From NCBI GenBank assembly GCA_964506505.1, contig CAZDKY010000010.1, positions 1 through 22,115 on the forward strand: a DNA stretch of 22,115 bases. Direction: 5' to 3'. The position numbers and the translations under genes are program-made. Origin of the DNA: M55B129 sp964506505 (GTDB taxonomy: Bacteria > Bacillota > Dethiobacteria > DTU022). The notes under the pieces were generated by a model. The model worked only from the letters and a program-made list of their open reading frames with translations, had not been told where the DNA came from and searched no databases. Below are positions 13,960 through 21,793 of this stretch, piece by piece; the first letter of the stretch is position 1, and each line of letters opens with the position of its first letter.

Positions 13960-16041
13960 CTAATTACCCCCTCCACCGGCACTTTTTTTCAGCAGCCCTT
14001 CACCCTGCTTTTCCAGTAACTCTTCTATCGGGATATGGCACCTGATCTGATGATGATTACCGTGCTGCTGCCAGGATGGTTCCTGCTGTTCGCAGATCGC
14101 ACCAATCTTGCGCGGGCAACGAGTGTGAAAACGGCAGCCCGATGGAATATTCATGGCGCTGGGGACACTGCCTTTCAGGCGGATCGTTTCCTGTTTAATA
14201 TCAGGATCGGGGATTGGAATTGCCGAAAGCAAAGCCTCTGTGTATGGATGGTACGGAGGGACAAAAATGTCTTCCGCCGAACCAATTTCCCAGAGCCTGC
14301 CCAGGTAAACAACGGCAATCCAATCTGATAAATGGCGAACAGCAGCCAGATCATGGGAAATAAAAAGATAAGAAGCCCCCCTGGATTCCTGCAGATCGAC
14401 GAGCAGGTTCATCAAAGAAGCCTGCACCGAGACATCTAGTGAAGAAATTGGCTCATCACAAATCATCAGGGCAGGATCAGCAGCAAAGGCACGAGCAATT
14501 GCCACCCGTTGTTTTTCTCCCCCACTCAGTTCATGGGGAAGGCGCTCAACATATTCTTCAGGCAAATTCACAGCACGAAAAAGTTCCTTCACTTTTTCCC
14601 CAACTTCCTTCCGGCTCAAATTGCGCAGCAGGATCAAGGGCCTGGCCACACTGCTGCCAGCCGGCTGCTGGGGGTTCAAGGAAGCATCGGGATTCTGAAA
14701 AACCATCTGCATTTTCTTTAGAATTTCCGGCGGTCTTTTCGCCACTGAATAAGGCAACAATTCTCCCTCCAGCTCAATCTCGCCGGATGTGGCTTCCTCC
14801 AGGCCAATCAGGCACCGGGCCAGAGTTGTTTTTCCGCAACCGCTTTCACCAACGATTCCCATGGTGAATGAACGGCGCATACGCACAGAAATATCGTCCA
14901 CTGCTTTAATTACAGAACGTCCGCGCTGCCAGAGTGCCGATAATCCACCGGCAGCAGTAAAATATTTTTTGATATTGCGGGCTTCAAGAACCAACTCTCC
15001 AAGCTTATCTCCTTCTGCCCCTCCGTCACGGGTGTCAGCAACAATATCACCAATTTTTTTCAGCTCTTCAAAACGCCGGCAGGCTGTCAGGTGGCCTTCT
15101 TCCGTTTCCACCAGCGGAGGCCTTTCCACTGTGCAGGCTTCCTCTACCAGATCACAGCGGGGAGCAAATATGCATCCCCGGGGGAGATCATCCGGACGAG
15201 GAATATAGCCGGGTATCGCTTTGAGAATGATATCTTTCTTATTGGCATCAACCCTGGGCACACAGCCAAGCAGTCCCCGGGTGTAAGGGTGAAGATTGTT
15301 TTTAAATACCTGGGAGATCGATCCTTCCTCCATAATTTCACCGGCATATAGAACTCCCACCCGGTTGCTGATCCGTGCTACCACACCCAGGTTGTGGGTA
15401 ATGTATAGAACTGCTGTATTGTACTCTTCCATTAAGCCTTTGATCAGGTCGAGAATAACTGCTTCTGTGGTCACGTCCAGGGCAGTGGTCGGTTCATCCA
15501 TGATCAGCAGCTCCGGATTGGTCGTTAGAGCAATAGCGATGAGCACTCGCTGCAGCATCCCTCCACTCAGCTGATGGGCATAACGCCTGGACACTGCTTC
15601 GGGGTCGGGCATGTGTACTTTCTTCAGCATCTCCACTGCTTTAACACTTGCTTCTTTTCTGGAAAGACCAAGATGGATGCGGGCTACTTCGGCTATCTGC
15701 TCGCCAATTTGAATCGACGGGTTGACTGAAGAGTTGGGATCCTGATGAACCATTGATATACGGCTACCCCAAATATTTCGCATTTCCACCTTTGAAAGAC
15801 TCATCAGGTTGGTACCGCTTAACCAAATCTTACCGCTTCGCAAAAATCCATTGACCGGCAGGTATCGGACAACGGCGTGGGCAAGTGTGGTTTTGCCAGA
15901 GCCGGATTCACCAACCAGTCCGAAGATTTCACCAGCGCATATATTAAGATTAACATTACGCACCGTGTCCAGCAGCCCCTTTTCGGTACGATAAGTAACT
16001 GTCAAATCTTCAATATTGAGAACAGGGGTCCGCTCATCCAT
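13960..16041 (-). CDS. Fused double ABC ATPase (DppD-DppF type)
   Basis: Single 693-aa polypeptide carrying both ATP-hydrolysing domains of a peptide-type importer. Domain 1: Walker A GESGSGKT (44-51), signature LSGGM (158-162), Walker B LLIMDEP (178-184), oligopeptide-transporter C-terminal extension with HPYTRGLL. Domain 2: Walker A GESGCGKT (398-405), LSGGEKQ (505-511), Walker B MICDEP, extension with HPYTEALL. Both extensions end in a four-cysteine pattern: C290-x5-C296-x6-C303-x17-C321 and C636-x5-C642-x7-C650-x17-C668, resembling the [4Fe-4S] site reported for a DppD protein. I choose ATG 16041, with GGGAGGTG 6 nt upstream; it overlaps the preceding permease stop by 8 nt. Usually these ATPases are two separate genes. 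Confidence 0.94.
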   Translation of the reverse strand: MDERTPVLNIEDLTVTYRTEKGLLDTVRNVNLNICAGEIFGLVGESGSGKTTLAHAVVRYLPVNGFLRSGKIWLSGTNLMSLSKVEMRNIWGSRISMVHQDPNSSVNPSIQIGEQIAEVARIHLGLSRKEASVKAVEMLKKVHMPDPEAVSRRYAHQLSGGMLQRVLIAIALTTNPELLIMDEPTTALDVTTEAVILDLIKGLMEEYNTAVLYITHNLGVVARISNRVGVLYAGEIMEEGSISQVFKNNLHPYTRGLLGCVPRVDANKKDIILKAIPGYIPRPDDLPRGCIFAPRCDLVEEACTVERPPLVETEEGHLTACRRFEELKKIGDIVADTRDGGAEGDKLGELVLEARNIKKYFTAAGGLSALWQRGRSVIKAVDDISVRMRRSFTMGIVGESGCGKTTLARCLIGLEEATSGEIELEGELLPYSVAKRPPEILKKMQMVFQNPDASLNPQQPAGSSVARPLILLRNLSRKEVGEKVKELFRAVNLPEEYVERLPHELSGGEKQRVAIARAFAADPALMICDEPISSLDVSVQASLMNLLVDLQESRGASYLFISHDLAAVRHLSDWIAVVYLGRLWEIGSAEDIFVPPYHPYTEALLSAIPIPDPDIKQETIRLKGSVPSAMNIPSGCRFHTRCPRKIGAICEQQEPSWQQHGNHHQIRCHIPIEELLEKQGEGLLKKSAGGGGN

Positions 16042-16924
16042 CGCTAACACCTCCCGGAAGAAGCATCCTGCGCAAACCATCGCTCATGAAACCGACTCCT
16101 ACCACCAGAAGGGCAATAGCTCCCGCCGGGAAAAAGAGAACCCAGCGAGCCTGGTAGAACCAGGTCCGCGCTTCGCCGACCATCAAGCCCCAATCAGGAG
16201 AAGGCGGTTGAACCCCCAGGCCCAGGAAACCAAGTGAAGCAACAAGAAAAATGGAGTAAGAAAACCGCATCGAAGCTTCTACTGCCAGATGGGGCATAAC
16301 ATTAGGCAATATCTCTCGGAAAAGTATGTAAAAGCGGCCCTCGCCTCGCAGCCTGGCTGCCTCAACAAACTGGCGGGTTTTCAGATCAAGAACCACGCTG
16401 CGGACAACCCGTGCCACCATGGGAATATAAAGGAACCCAACCACGATAATGACATTCAGGCGGGAAGGACCCAGTGAAAACAGGATCACCATGGCCAGCA
16501 ACAGCGGTGGAATCGAGAGAATAACGTCCATGAGTCGCATGATTACCTCATCAAACCATCCGCCCCGGTAGCCGGAAATCAAGCCGAGCAGCATACCGAA
16601 AAAAACAGCTATGGCTGTTCCAGAACCGGCCACCGTAAGAACATCACGGCTGCCGACTATGACCCGACTGAAGACATCACGACCAAATTGGTCGGTCCCA
16701 AAAACATATTCCTCCGAGGGCGGCTGGAGTTTGTTGGGTAAATTTTGCTCTGTATATTGATAAGGAGCCAGCGCCGGACCAAAAACGGCGATAAAAATAA
16801 AAAAGAAAACAATAGCGAAACCAATCAGGCTGGTCGGATAGCGCAACAGTCTCCTGAAGGCCGGTTGTAACTTCGAAAAAGTTGACGTTCCAGCCTGCCA
16901 AATTATATTTTTCTCATCTGTCAT
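16034..16924 (-). CDS. ABC transporter permease, DppC/OppC type
   Basis: Second membrane subunit of the importer. ATG 16924 has AAGGAGG 6 nt upstream and gives 296 aa; a start at 16969 would add 15 mainly basic residues without such a site. It shows the DppC pattern: N-terminal helix (SLIGFAIVFFFIFIAVFGPA), the periplasmic motif FGTDQFGRDVFSRVI, then five more membrane segments with the coupling loop VEAARLRGEGRFYILFREIL and the C-terminal GLGVQPPSPDWGLM. It overlaps the fused ATPase by 8 nt and follows the binding-protein gene after a 159-nt gap that holds a large inverted repeat. Confidence 0.94.
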   Translation of the reverse strand: MTDEKNIIWQAGTSTFSKLQPAFRRLLRYPTSLIGFAIVFFFIFIAVFGPALAPYQYTEQNLPNKLQPPSEEYVFGTDQFGRDVFSRVIVGSRDVLTVAGSGTAIAVFFGMLLGLISGYRGGWFDEVIMRLMDVILSIPPLLLAMVILFSLGPSRLNVIIVVGFLYIPMVARVVRSVVLDLKTRQFVEAARLRGEGRFYILFREILPNVMPHLAVEASMRFSYSIFLVASLGFLGLGVQPPSPDWGLMVGEARTWFYQARWVLFFPAGAIALLVVGVGFMSDGLRRMLLPGGVSDG

Positions 16925-16990
16925 AGCCCGCCTCCTTCGAGGGGAGGGAATTCGTAGAGTCAAAAGCACCGCAGGAACATTCAGCTATAA

Positions 16991-17039
16991 AGATTATATC
17001 ATTCTCCCCCCGGTTTAACGGGAGAGAATGATATAATCT
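16991..17039. repeat. 16-bp perfect inverted repeat between binding protein and permease genes
   Basis: AGATTATATCATTCTC (16991-17006) and GAGAATGATATAATCT (17024-17039) are exact reverse complements, and CCCG (17009-17012) can pair with CGGG (17019-17022) inside, leaving a GTTTAA loop. On the minus strand only TTTA follows the stem, so it is a weak terminator at best. Its site just after the binding-protein stop fits a transcript-stabilising or partially terminating hairpin that lowers downstream permease expression. Confidence 0.8.
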
Positions 17040-17083
17040 AAACAGCATCAGAACAACTGCTCTGCAAAATAAGCCCACAGCTA

Positions 17084-18652
17084 TTATTGCCCGGTGAAAT
17101 AAACCGGCCGTAGATCCATAGCTGTTCCCAGGCCACTTGTGGGTTCAAAACCTTCGAAATCAGTGCTGGCCGCCCAGAGATTATTGATAAAGAAAGGAAT
17201 GATAATCGGCCCTCTTTCCATGAAAATTTCTTGAATTTCATGGTAAAGGCGGATCCTTTCTTCATGATCCATCTCTTTGGCAGCCGCATCGGCCAGTTCA
17301 TCCAATTCCGGATCGCACCAGTGGCTTTCGTTCCACTGGGCATCGCAGATATAGGCCAGGTCAAGATAGGGCTGCGGATAAGGACGGGAGCCCCAGTCGG
17401 TAATCCCAAAGGGAACCTCCAGCCACATGTTGTCAGCACCGTAGTAAACATCGGAAGGAACCAGCTGGATCTCAACATTTATGCCGATCTCTGCCATCTG
17501 CTCTTTCCAAATAGTAGCAATGGCCGGCACAGGTGATGATTCCTGTGTAGTCAGCACAATGTCTAAGCCATCGCCATAACCGGCTTCAGCCAGCAGCGCT
17601 ATGGCGCCTTCAACATCGCGCTCCGGTTCGGGCACATCGAGATAAAATTCACCGTAAGCAGGGCCTATGGGAGTATCGCGACTGGTCACACCCAGGCCGT
17701 CAATGGCGCCGTCAAGAATGGCGCTTCGATCAGTAGCCATTTTCATTGCCTGACGAACACGGTCATCGGCTGCAGGCCCTTCATCAGAACGCATCCTCAA
17801 AACATAGGCTGTATTTGACGGAGCCTGGTAGACCACCGTGTTGGGATCTTCCTCAAGCATTGGAATAAATTCAGTGGGCAGATAGATGAGATAATCAATC
17901 TGTCCTCCGCGCAGTGCTTCGATCTGAGCCGTTGAATCACTGAGGAAAATAAGCTCAATCCCGTCGAGATAAGGCAGGGGAAGACCCTCTTCGTCCATCA
18001 TCCAGTAGTTGGGATTCCGAGTAAAAACTATACGATCTTCCGGGGTATAGCTTTCGATCATAAACGGGCCAGTCCCGTTAAAATTCGTCGCGAAGTCTTC
18101 ATTATCCGCATCCATGATCAAGGCATGATAATCAGCAATGTCTTTGAGAAAATCGGGGTTTGATTCTGCCAGTTCGAAAACAATCGTGTATTCATCAGGC
18201 ACAGTTACATCGACAATATTTTCATAAAGCGCTACCGTGGCCGCTCCTACATCGGGGTCTCGCAGCCGGTCAAAGGTAAATTTTACATCACGCGAAGTCA
18301 TTTCTTTCCCATCATGGAACAGTACACCTTCCCGCAGTTTGAAAGTCCAGACCTTCGCCGCTTCATCGGCACTCCACTCTTCGGCTACGCTTCGGCTTTC
18401 ATCAGGCTGATTTTCCTCATCAATATAAACCAGGAAATCGGACCATTGCCTGCCAATTTGATCATCGGCCACTGTGCTCAGGAAGGCCGGATCCAGGTTG
18501 GTTGGAGCATAATAAGCCGTGCGCAGCACACCGCCGTGTTTGGGTGACAGAGCTTCGGGCGTCTCTTCCCCTACAGTGTCGGCGGGTCCGCAGGAAGCAA
18601 GGACCAGAAGCGGGAGCAGGACCATCACCGCTGTAATCAAAATTTTTTTCAT
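17084..18652 (-). CDS. Family 5 extracellular solute-binding lipoprotein
   Basis: Substrate-binding protein of the adjacent peptide/nickel-type ABC importer, 522 aa from ATG 18652, with GAGGAGGT 10 nt upstream. The lipoprotein signal begins MKKILITAVM and ends with the lipobox LASC, lipidated C21, so it is anchored on the outer face of the membrane. SBP family 5 features follow: GGVLRTAYYAPTNLDPAF, WSADEAAKVWTFKLREGVLF, DVKFTFDRLRDPD, and NGTGPFMIESYTPEDRIVF. The mature protein is acidic. Family 5 members bind peptides, but also opines, glutathione, nickel chelates and other small cations, so the ligand is open; the cluster suggests a methylated small molecule (inference). It is probably transcribed with the permease and ATPase genes. 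Confidence 0.95.
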   Translation of the reverse strand: MKKILITAVMVLLPLLVLASCGPADTVGEETPEALSPKHGGVLRTAYYAPTNLDPAFLSTVADDQIGRQWSDFLVYIDEENQPDESRSVAEEWSADEAAKVWTFKLREGVLFHDGKEMTSRDVKFTFDRLRDPDVGAATVALYENIVDVTVPDEYTIVFELAESNPDFLKDIADYHALIMDADNEDFATNFNGTGPFMIESYTPEDRIVFTRNPNYWMMDEEGLPLPYLDGIELIFLSDSTAQIEALRGGQIDYLIYLPTEFIPMLEEDPNTVVYQAPSNTAYVLRMRSDEGPAADDRVRQAMKMATDRSAILDGAIDGLGVTSRDTPIGPAYGEFYLDVPEPERDVEGAIALLAEAGYGDGLDIVLTTQESSPVPAIATIWKEQMAEIGINVEIQLVPSDVYYGADNMWLEVPFGITDWGSRPYPQPYLDLAYICDAQWNESHWCDPELDELADAAAKEMDHEERIRLYHEIQEIFMERGPIIIPFFINNLWAASTDFEGFEPTSGLGTAMDLRPVYFTGQ

Positions 18653-18709
18653 TAATTTTTTTACCTCCTCATAATTTCTTTTATCTTTTGAACAAAAACA
18701 AAAACTGTT

Positions 18710-18738
18710 TTTATTTAAATTAGACAGGCAGGACTCAA
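18710..18738 (-). promoter_or_regulatory. Weak candidate promoter for the binding-protein gene
   Basis: On the minus strand TTGAGT (18738-18733) and AATAAA (18715-18710) lie 17 nt apart, each matching 4 of 6 bases of the sigma-A consensus. They are about 58 nt upstream of the binding-protein ATG, inside the 161-nt gap after the second MttB gene. Without transcript data this is only a candidate. Confidence 0.25.
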
Positions 18739-18813
18739 TTCCTCTAATAATAGCTGTTGTTTCATGGTAAACAGGTTTGAGAAGCCTAACAGTTGCCTGT
18801 TTAAAGAGCAAAT

Positions 18814-20256
18814 TTAAACCTCTGAAAGAATGTTTCTCAGTGCTTCTTTTACCTCTTCCGGCGGTTCGTTAACCGGCTCTTCCAGTAACATTGACATGGC
18901 TTTTTCCCTGGCCAGACTAAAACAGTCCCTGGAGCCTGCCAGTTTCCAGTTATCCCACATCATTCTGTTAAACACAGCAGGCATCCAGATCTCACTGTGA
19001 AAATACTTCATGGTATGATCGGACGCCAGGTAATGACCGGCCGGTCCGGTTTCAGTTATGGCCTCAACTGCAGTGGTCTCTTTATCGACCACCGTCCCGG
19101 CACCGATATAACGAGCGGCGCTGATAAAATCTTCACACATTACCAGGAAGGGAAGGGATCCGGTTTTACCACCATCAAGATAGCCAACATCATGAACCAG
19201 GTTGGCTCCACAGAGCTGATTTAGAAGCAAACTGATGGAGGCTTCCATACCGGCCTGGGCATCAGGGAGAGGGGAATTGCAACAACCACCTTCAGTAAAG
19301 TTGGGCAGGCGATAAAATTGAGCCATTTCGGTCATGGCACAGTAATTCATGGCTGCATCAGGTGATCCGTAAAGAGTGGCCGTCGTTTTCATATCCATGG
19401 GAGTCGCTCCTCCACCAATAATAACCGGGGCGCCCTTTTTCCTGAGCTGGGCAATGAGAAGGCCGGAAAGGCTCTCCGCATTCATCTGGACTACTGTGCC
19501 AGCCTTGGTCACCGGGCAGGTTCCGCCAGCGACGACCCCCGGTGTGTAAATAACCGGGATGTCTTGTTCGATGCAGGCAAACATTTTATCGACCCCGTCC
19601 CTGGTGTGAACAAGGGGGGAAATAGGCTCAGTATATAAGATTAAAAAGGGATTATCACGCAGATTTTCCATGGACCCTCTAACCGAGGCAGCCATTTCTA
19701 TAATGATCTTCGTATTACTGGCATTAAAAGAAGTAAAAATAATCGGTTTGGCACAGTTTAAAAGCATGGCGGCAAATTGATGTAAATCGCCCGCCGCTGC
19801 GGGTAGATCTCCCGGAATCCCGTTACTCATAACAAAATCATAACTGGGCAGTTTATCAATAATCCGGGCAGCATTGACAATATCCTGAAAATTTGTTCTC
19901 CGCCTTTCACCCGTTTCCAGATCCAGATGAAAGGGCAAATCTGATCCCGGCCCAAAATAAGTTCGGTTGCTCTCCAGGCTCATGGCATGCCGTCCTTCAC
20001 GGTTATATATACTAATTTTTGAGGGGGCAGTCCGAATGGCTTCCTCAATAAGCCAGCCCGGTATTTTTACCAGGCGATCCCTGACAATACAGCCTGCCTC
20101 TTTCAGCAGTTTCAAAGCTTGCTCATGATCCACTCTAACTCCCACCCGTTCCAGGACGTCAATGGTTGCACTGTGGATTTCTTCAAGCTCACCATCGCTA
20201 AGCCAGGTCAACCGCGGTGATTGCTGGATGCTATAATTTGAACGATATGCGCTAAT
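18814..20256 (-). CDS. MttB-family methyltransferase, probable AUU start (MttB2)
   Basis: Second trimethylamine methyltransferase superfamily protein, 480 aa as called here, paralogous to the one at 6437-7906. Shared landmarks: RTYFGPGSDLPFHLDLETG, YTEPISPLVHTRDG, TPGVVAGGTCPVTKAG, IGGGATPMDM, GGCCNSPLPDAQAGMEAS (323-340), GPAGHYLASDHTMKYF. There is no in-frame TAG, so no pyrrolysine. The first ordinary start is TTG 20211 (465 aa) without a ribosome binding site. The frame upstream reads AYRSNYSIQQSPRLTWLSDG, which looks like the normal N terminus of the family and runs back to ATT at 20256, immediately after an in-frame TAA. GGAGGTG lies 6 nt before that ATT. Methyl donor unknown; as first gene upstream of the importer it may lead the operon. 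Confidence 0.88.
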   Translation of the reverse strand: MSAYRSNYSIQQSPRLTWLSDGELEEIHSATIDVLERVGVRVDHEQALKLLKEAGCIVRDRLVKIPGWLIEEAIRTAPSKISIYNREGRHAMSLESNRTYFGPGSDLPFHLDLETGERRRTNFQDIVNAARIIDKLPSYDFVMSNGIPGDLPAAAGDLHQFAAMLLNCAKPIIFTSFNASNTKIIIEMAASVRGSMENLRDNPFLILYTEPISPLVHTRDGVDKMFACIEQDIPVIYTPGVVAGGTCPVTKAGTVVQMNAESLSGLLIAQLRKKGAPVIIGGGATPMDMKTTATLYGSPDAAMNYCAMTEMAQFYRLPNFTEGGCCNSPLPDAQAGMEASISLLLNQLCGANLVHDVGYLDGGKTGSLPFLVMCEDFISAARYIGAGTVVDKETTAVEAITETGPAGHYLASDHTMKYFHSEIWMPAVFNRMMWDNWKLAGSRDCFSLAREKAMSMLLEEPVNEPPEEVKEALRNILSEV

Positions 20257-20269
20257 TTAAAACACCTCC
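20254..20269 (-). promoter_or_regulatory. Ribosome binding site that selects an AUU start
   Basis: Minus-strand GGAGGTG (20269-20263) is followed by TTTTAA and then ATT (20256-20254). The spacing of 6 nt is optimal, and TAA directly before ATT closes the frame, so initiation has to occur in the 16 codons from ATT to TTG 20211. The only other near-start there is an ATC at 20229 without a site. Confidence 0.6.
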
Positions 20270-20320
20270 GATGCTTAATGAAATTACCTGTATTCTACCA
20301 TTAAGAACAAACCGGCGCAC

Positions 20321-20347
20321 CATCTCCTACGATAATTATAGGAGATG
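20321..20347. repeat. Inverted repeat between the MFS and MttB2 genes
   Basis: CATCTCCTA (20321-20329) and TAGGAGATG (20339-20347) are perfect reverse complements around a 9-nt AT-rich centre. It lies 11 nt past the MFS stop and 65 nt upstream of the MttB2 start. No T-run follows on the minus strand, so an operator or leader hairpin is as likely as a transcript end. Confidence 0.55.
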
Positions 20348-20357
20348 AGTTTATTAT

Positions 20358-21662
20358 TTAATTTTCCGGGTTCTTCTCCTTGTAACAAAGGGCTGCAACA
20401 AGGGCTACAACAGCAAACAGAAGAGCAGCCAGAAAGCCAAGGCGATAAGCTGTTACAGGATAGATCCGGGCCCCGTCAAATAGAGTTCCTGCCCACCCCC
20501 TGTCAAGCACATAACCAAAAAGGGGCTGCAGTATGGCCATCCCCAAGAATACGCCGATATTAACTGCTGCCGTCACCAGTCCCGTATAACCGGGGCTGCT
20601 TACCGCACGGGCCATAGGAAAGCTGAGAACAGTAGCCGCTCCGCCGAATCCGATAACCGTGCAAAGAACATACAATAACCAGCAGGGAAGCAAACCGCCC
20701 GGCCATGCGGCGAGGGCCAGCCAAAAAATAACGTTACAGCTAACCAGGATAACCACCGGGATCTTAAGAGAACCACAACGATCCGAGAAGTAACCGGCCG
20801 CCGGCGCACCCACCATGTAGCCCAGATAGGCAACGGTCATAAATCCCGAGGCCTGCTCAATACTCATTGCGTAACCGTGAACAAGGTATGAAATACCCCA
20901 GGTACCGGCAAAGACAACAAACCCGCCGTAGGTGCCAAAATTGATCAGGAAGGGGACCCAGAGACGGCGGTTTCCCAGCACTCCAGCAATAACCGCCACA
21001 TTAACTGTCCTCGGTTCATCATGTTCTATTTCACCAATTAGCGCTTCTGCGGCTGAAACAAATTTTTTCCGGGGAGTGTTGCGAACCACCATAAAACAGG
21101 CCAGGGCAATCGGTACCGTAAAAATACCGAAATAAATAAAAGAACCACGCCAGCCAACAGCCGAAACAGCCATGGCCAGAGGAGCAGCTGCCAGCAGGGC
21201 ACCGCCGGTGCTGAAAAGTAAGGCCAGACCGGACATGGTGGCAAATTCAGAGGCGCGGAACCAGGCGGCCTGAAATTTAAAAATGTTAATCAGGACCACG
21301 GATCCTCCAAAGCCTATCAGCATCCGCCCGACAAAGACAAAACCGGCTGTGGGAGCAAGACCGATGAGTATTGAACCGGCAGCCATGGCCAGGCCGGTCA
21401 GGAGGGCAATGCGCCGCGAGCCAAGCCGGTCAACAAGGATCCCTCCCGGGATCTGCATAATTACATACATGTAGGTATAAGCAGCAGCCAGGTTGCCCAG
21501 TAAGGCACCGGTCAGATTAAATTCAGCAGTCAGCAGGTCGGCAACCACATTAAAGGAAACTCGATGGAAAGAAGTGATCAGGTGCAGCATGACCAGAAGC
21601 AACCACATGATAATGCGGGTCCGTCGAAAAGCGTTTTCAGCGGTTAATAATTTTTTGCTCAT
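20358..21662 (-). CDS. Major facilitator superfamily transporter
   Basis: Twelve-helix MFS permease, 434 aa, in the cytoplasmic membrane. The helix 2-3 loop carries the family motif GGILVDRLGSRR (73-84), and the helix 4 region has FVGRMLIGFGGSVVLINIFK. A central cytoplasmic loop near residues 195-220 (RNTPRKKFVSAAEALIGEIE) separates the two six-helix halves. The second half has the repeat of the motif, APAAGYFSDRCGSLK. ATG 21662 has only a weak AGGTTGAG site upstream. It is upstream of MttB2 on the same strand with a 101-nt gap. The layout resembles organic-anion or sugar-phosphate-like MFS members, but substrate and direction of transport cannot be assigned. Confidence 0.9.
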   Translation of the reverse strand: MSKKLLTAENAFRRTRIIMWLLLVMLHLITSFHRVSFNVVADLLTAEFNLTGALLGNLAAAYTYMYVIMQIPGGILVDRLGSRRIALLTGLAMAAGSILIGLAPTAGFVFVGRMLIGFGGSVVLINIFKFQAAWFRASEFATMSGLALLFSTGGALLAAAPLAMAVSAVGWRGSFIYFGIFTVPIALACFMVVRNTPRKKFVSAAEALIGEIEHDEPRTVNVAVIAGVLGNRRLWVPFLINFGTYGGFVVFAGTWGISYLVHGYAMSIEQASGFMTVAYLGYMVGAPAAGYFSDRCGSLKIPVVILVSCNVIFWLALAAWPGGLLPCWLLYVLCTVIGFGGAATVLSFPMARAVSSPGYTGLVTAAVNIGVFLGMAILQPLFGYVLDRGWAGTLFDGARIYPVTAYRLGFLAALLFAVVALVAALCYKEKNPEN

Positions 21663-21722
21663 ATTATTCTCAACCTTTTTGTTACAATATTCCTACCGCT
21701 GGCGGGCAAATAGTTTCTCATA

Positions 21723-21753
21723 AGCTGTTTTTTCATAAAAATAAGAGACAGCT
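21723..21753. repeat. Short imperfect inverted repeat upstream of the MFS gene
   Basis: AGCTGT (21723-21728) and ACAGCT (21748-21753) can pair, with further T/A pairing inside. It lies between the EamA stop and the MFS start. There is no canonical T-run right after the stem on the minus strand; role unclear. Confidence 0.3.
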
Positions 21754-21793
21754 GTTTCCTAATGTTGTTTTAATATTGCCAGATCATTATTTT

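Noticed and set aside
14439..14867. Plus-strand open frame of 142 codons inside the fused ABC ATPase
   Set aside because: Antisense to Walker and signature motifs; composition is that of a shadow frame.
18721..18775. Possible 16-residue leader peptide (MKQQLLLEEL...) upstream of the binding-protein gene
   Set aside because: No ribosome binding site before its ATG and no attenuator structure with repeated regulatory codons.
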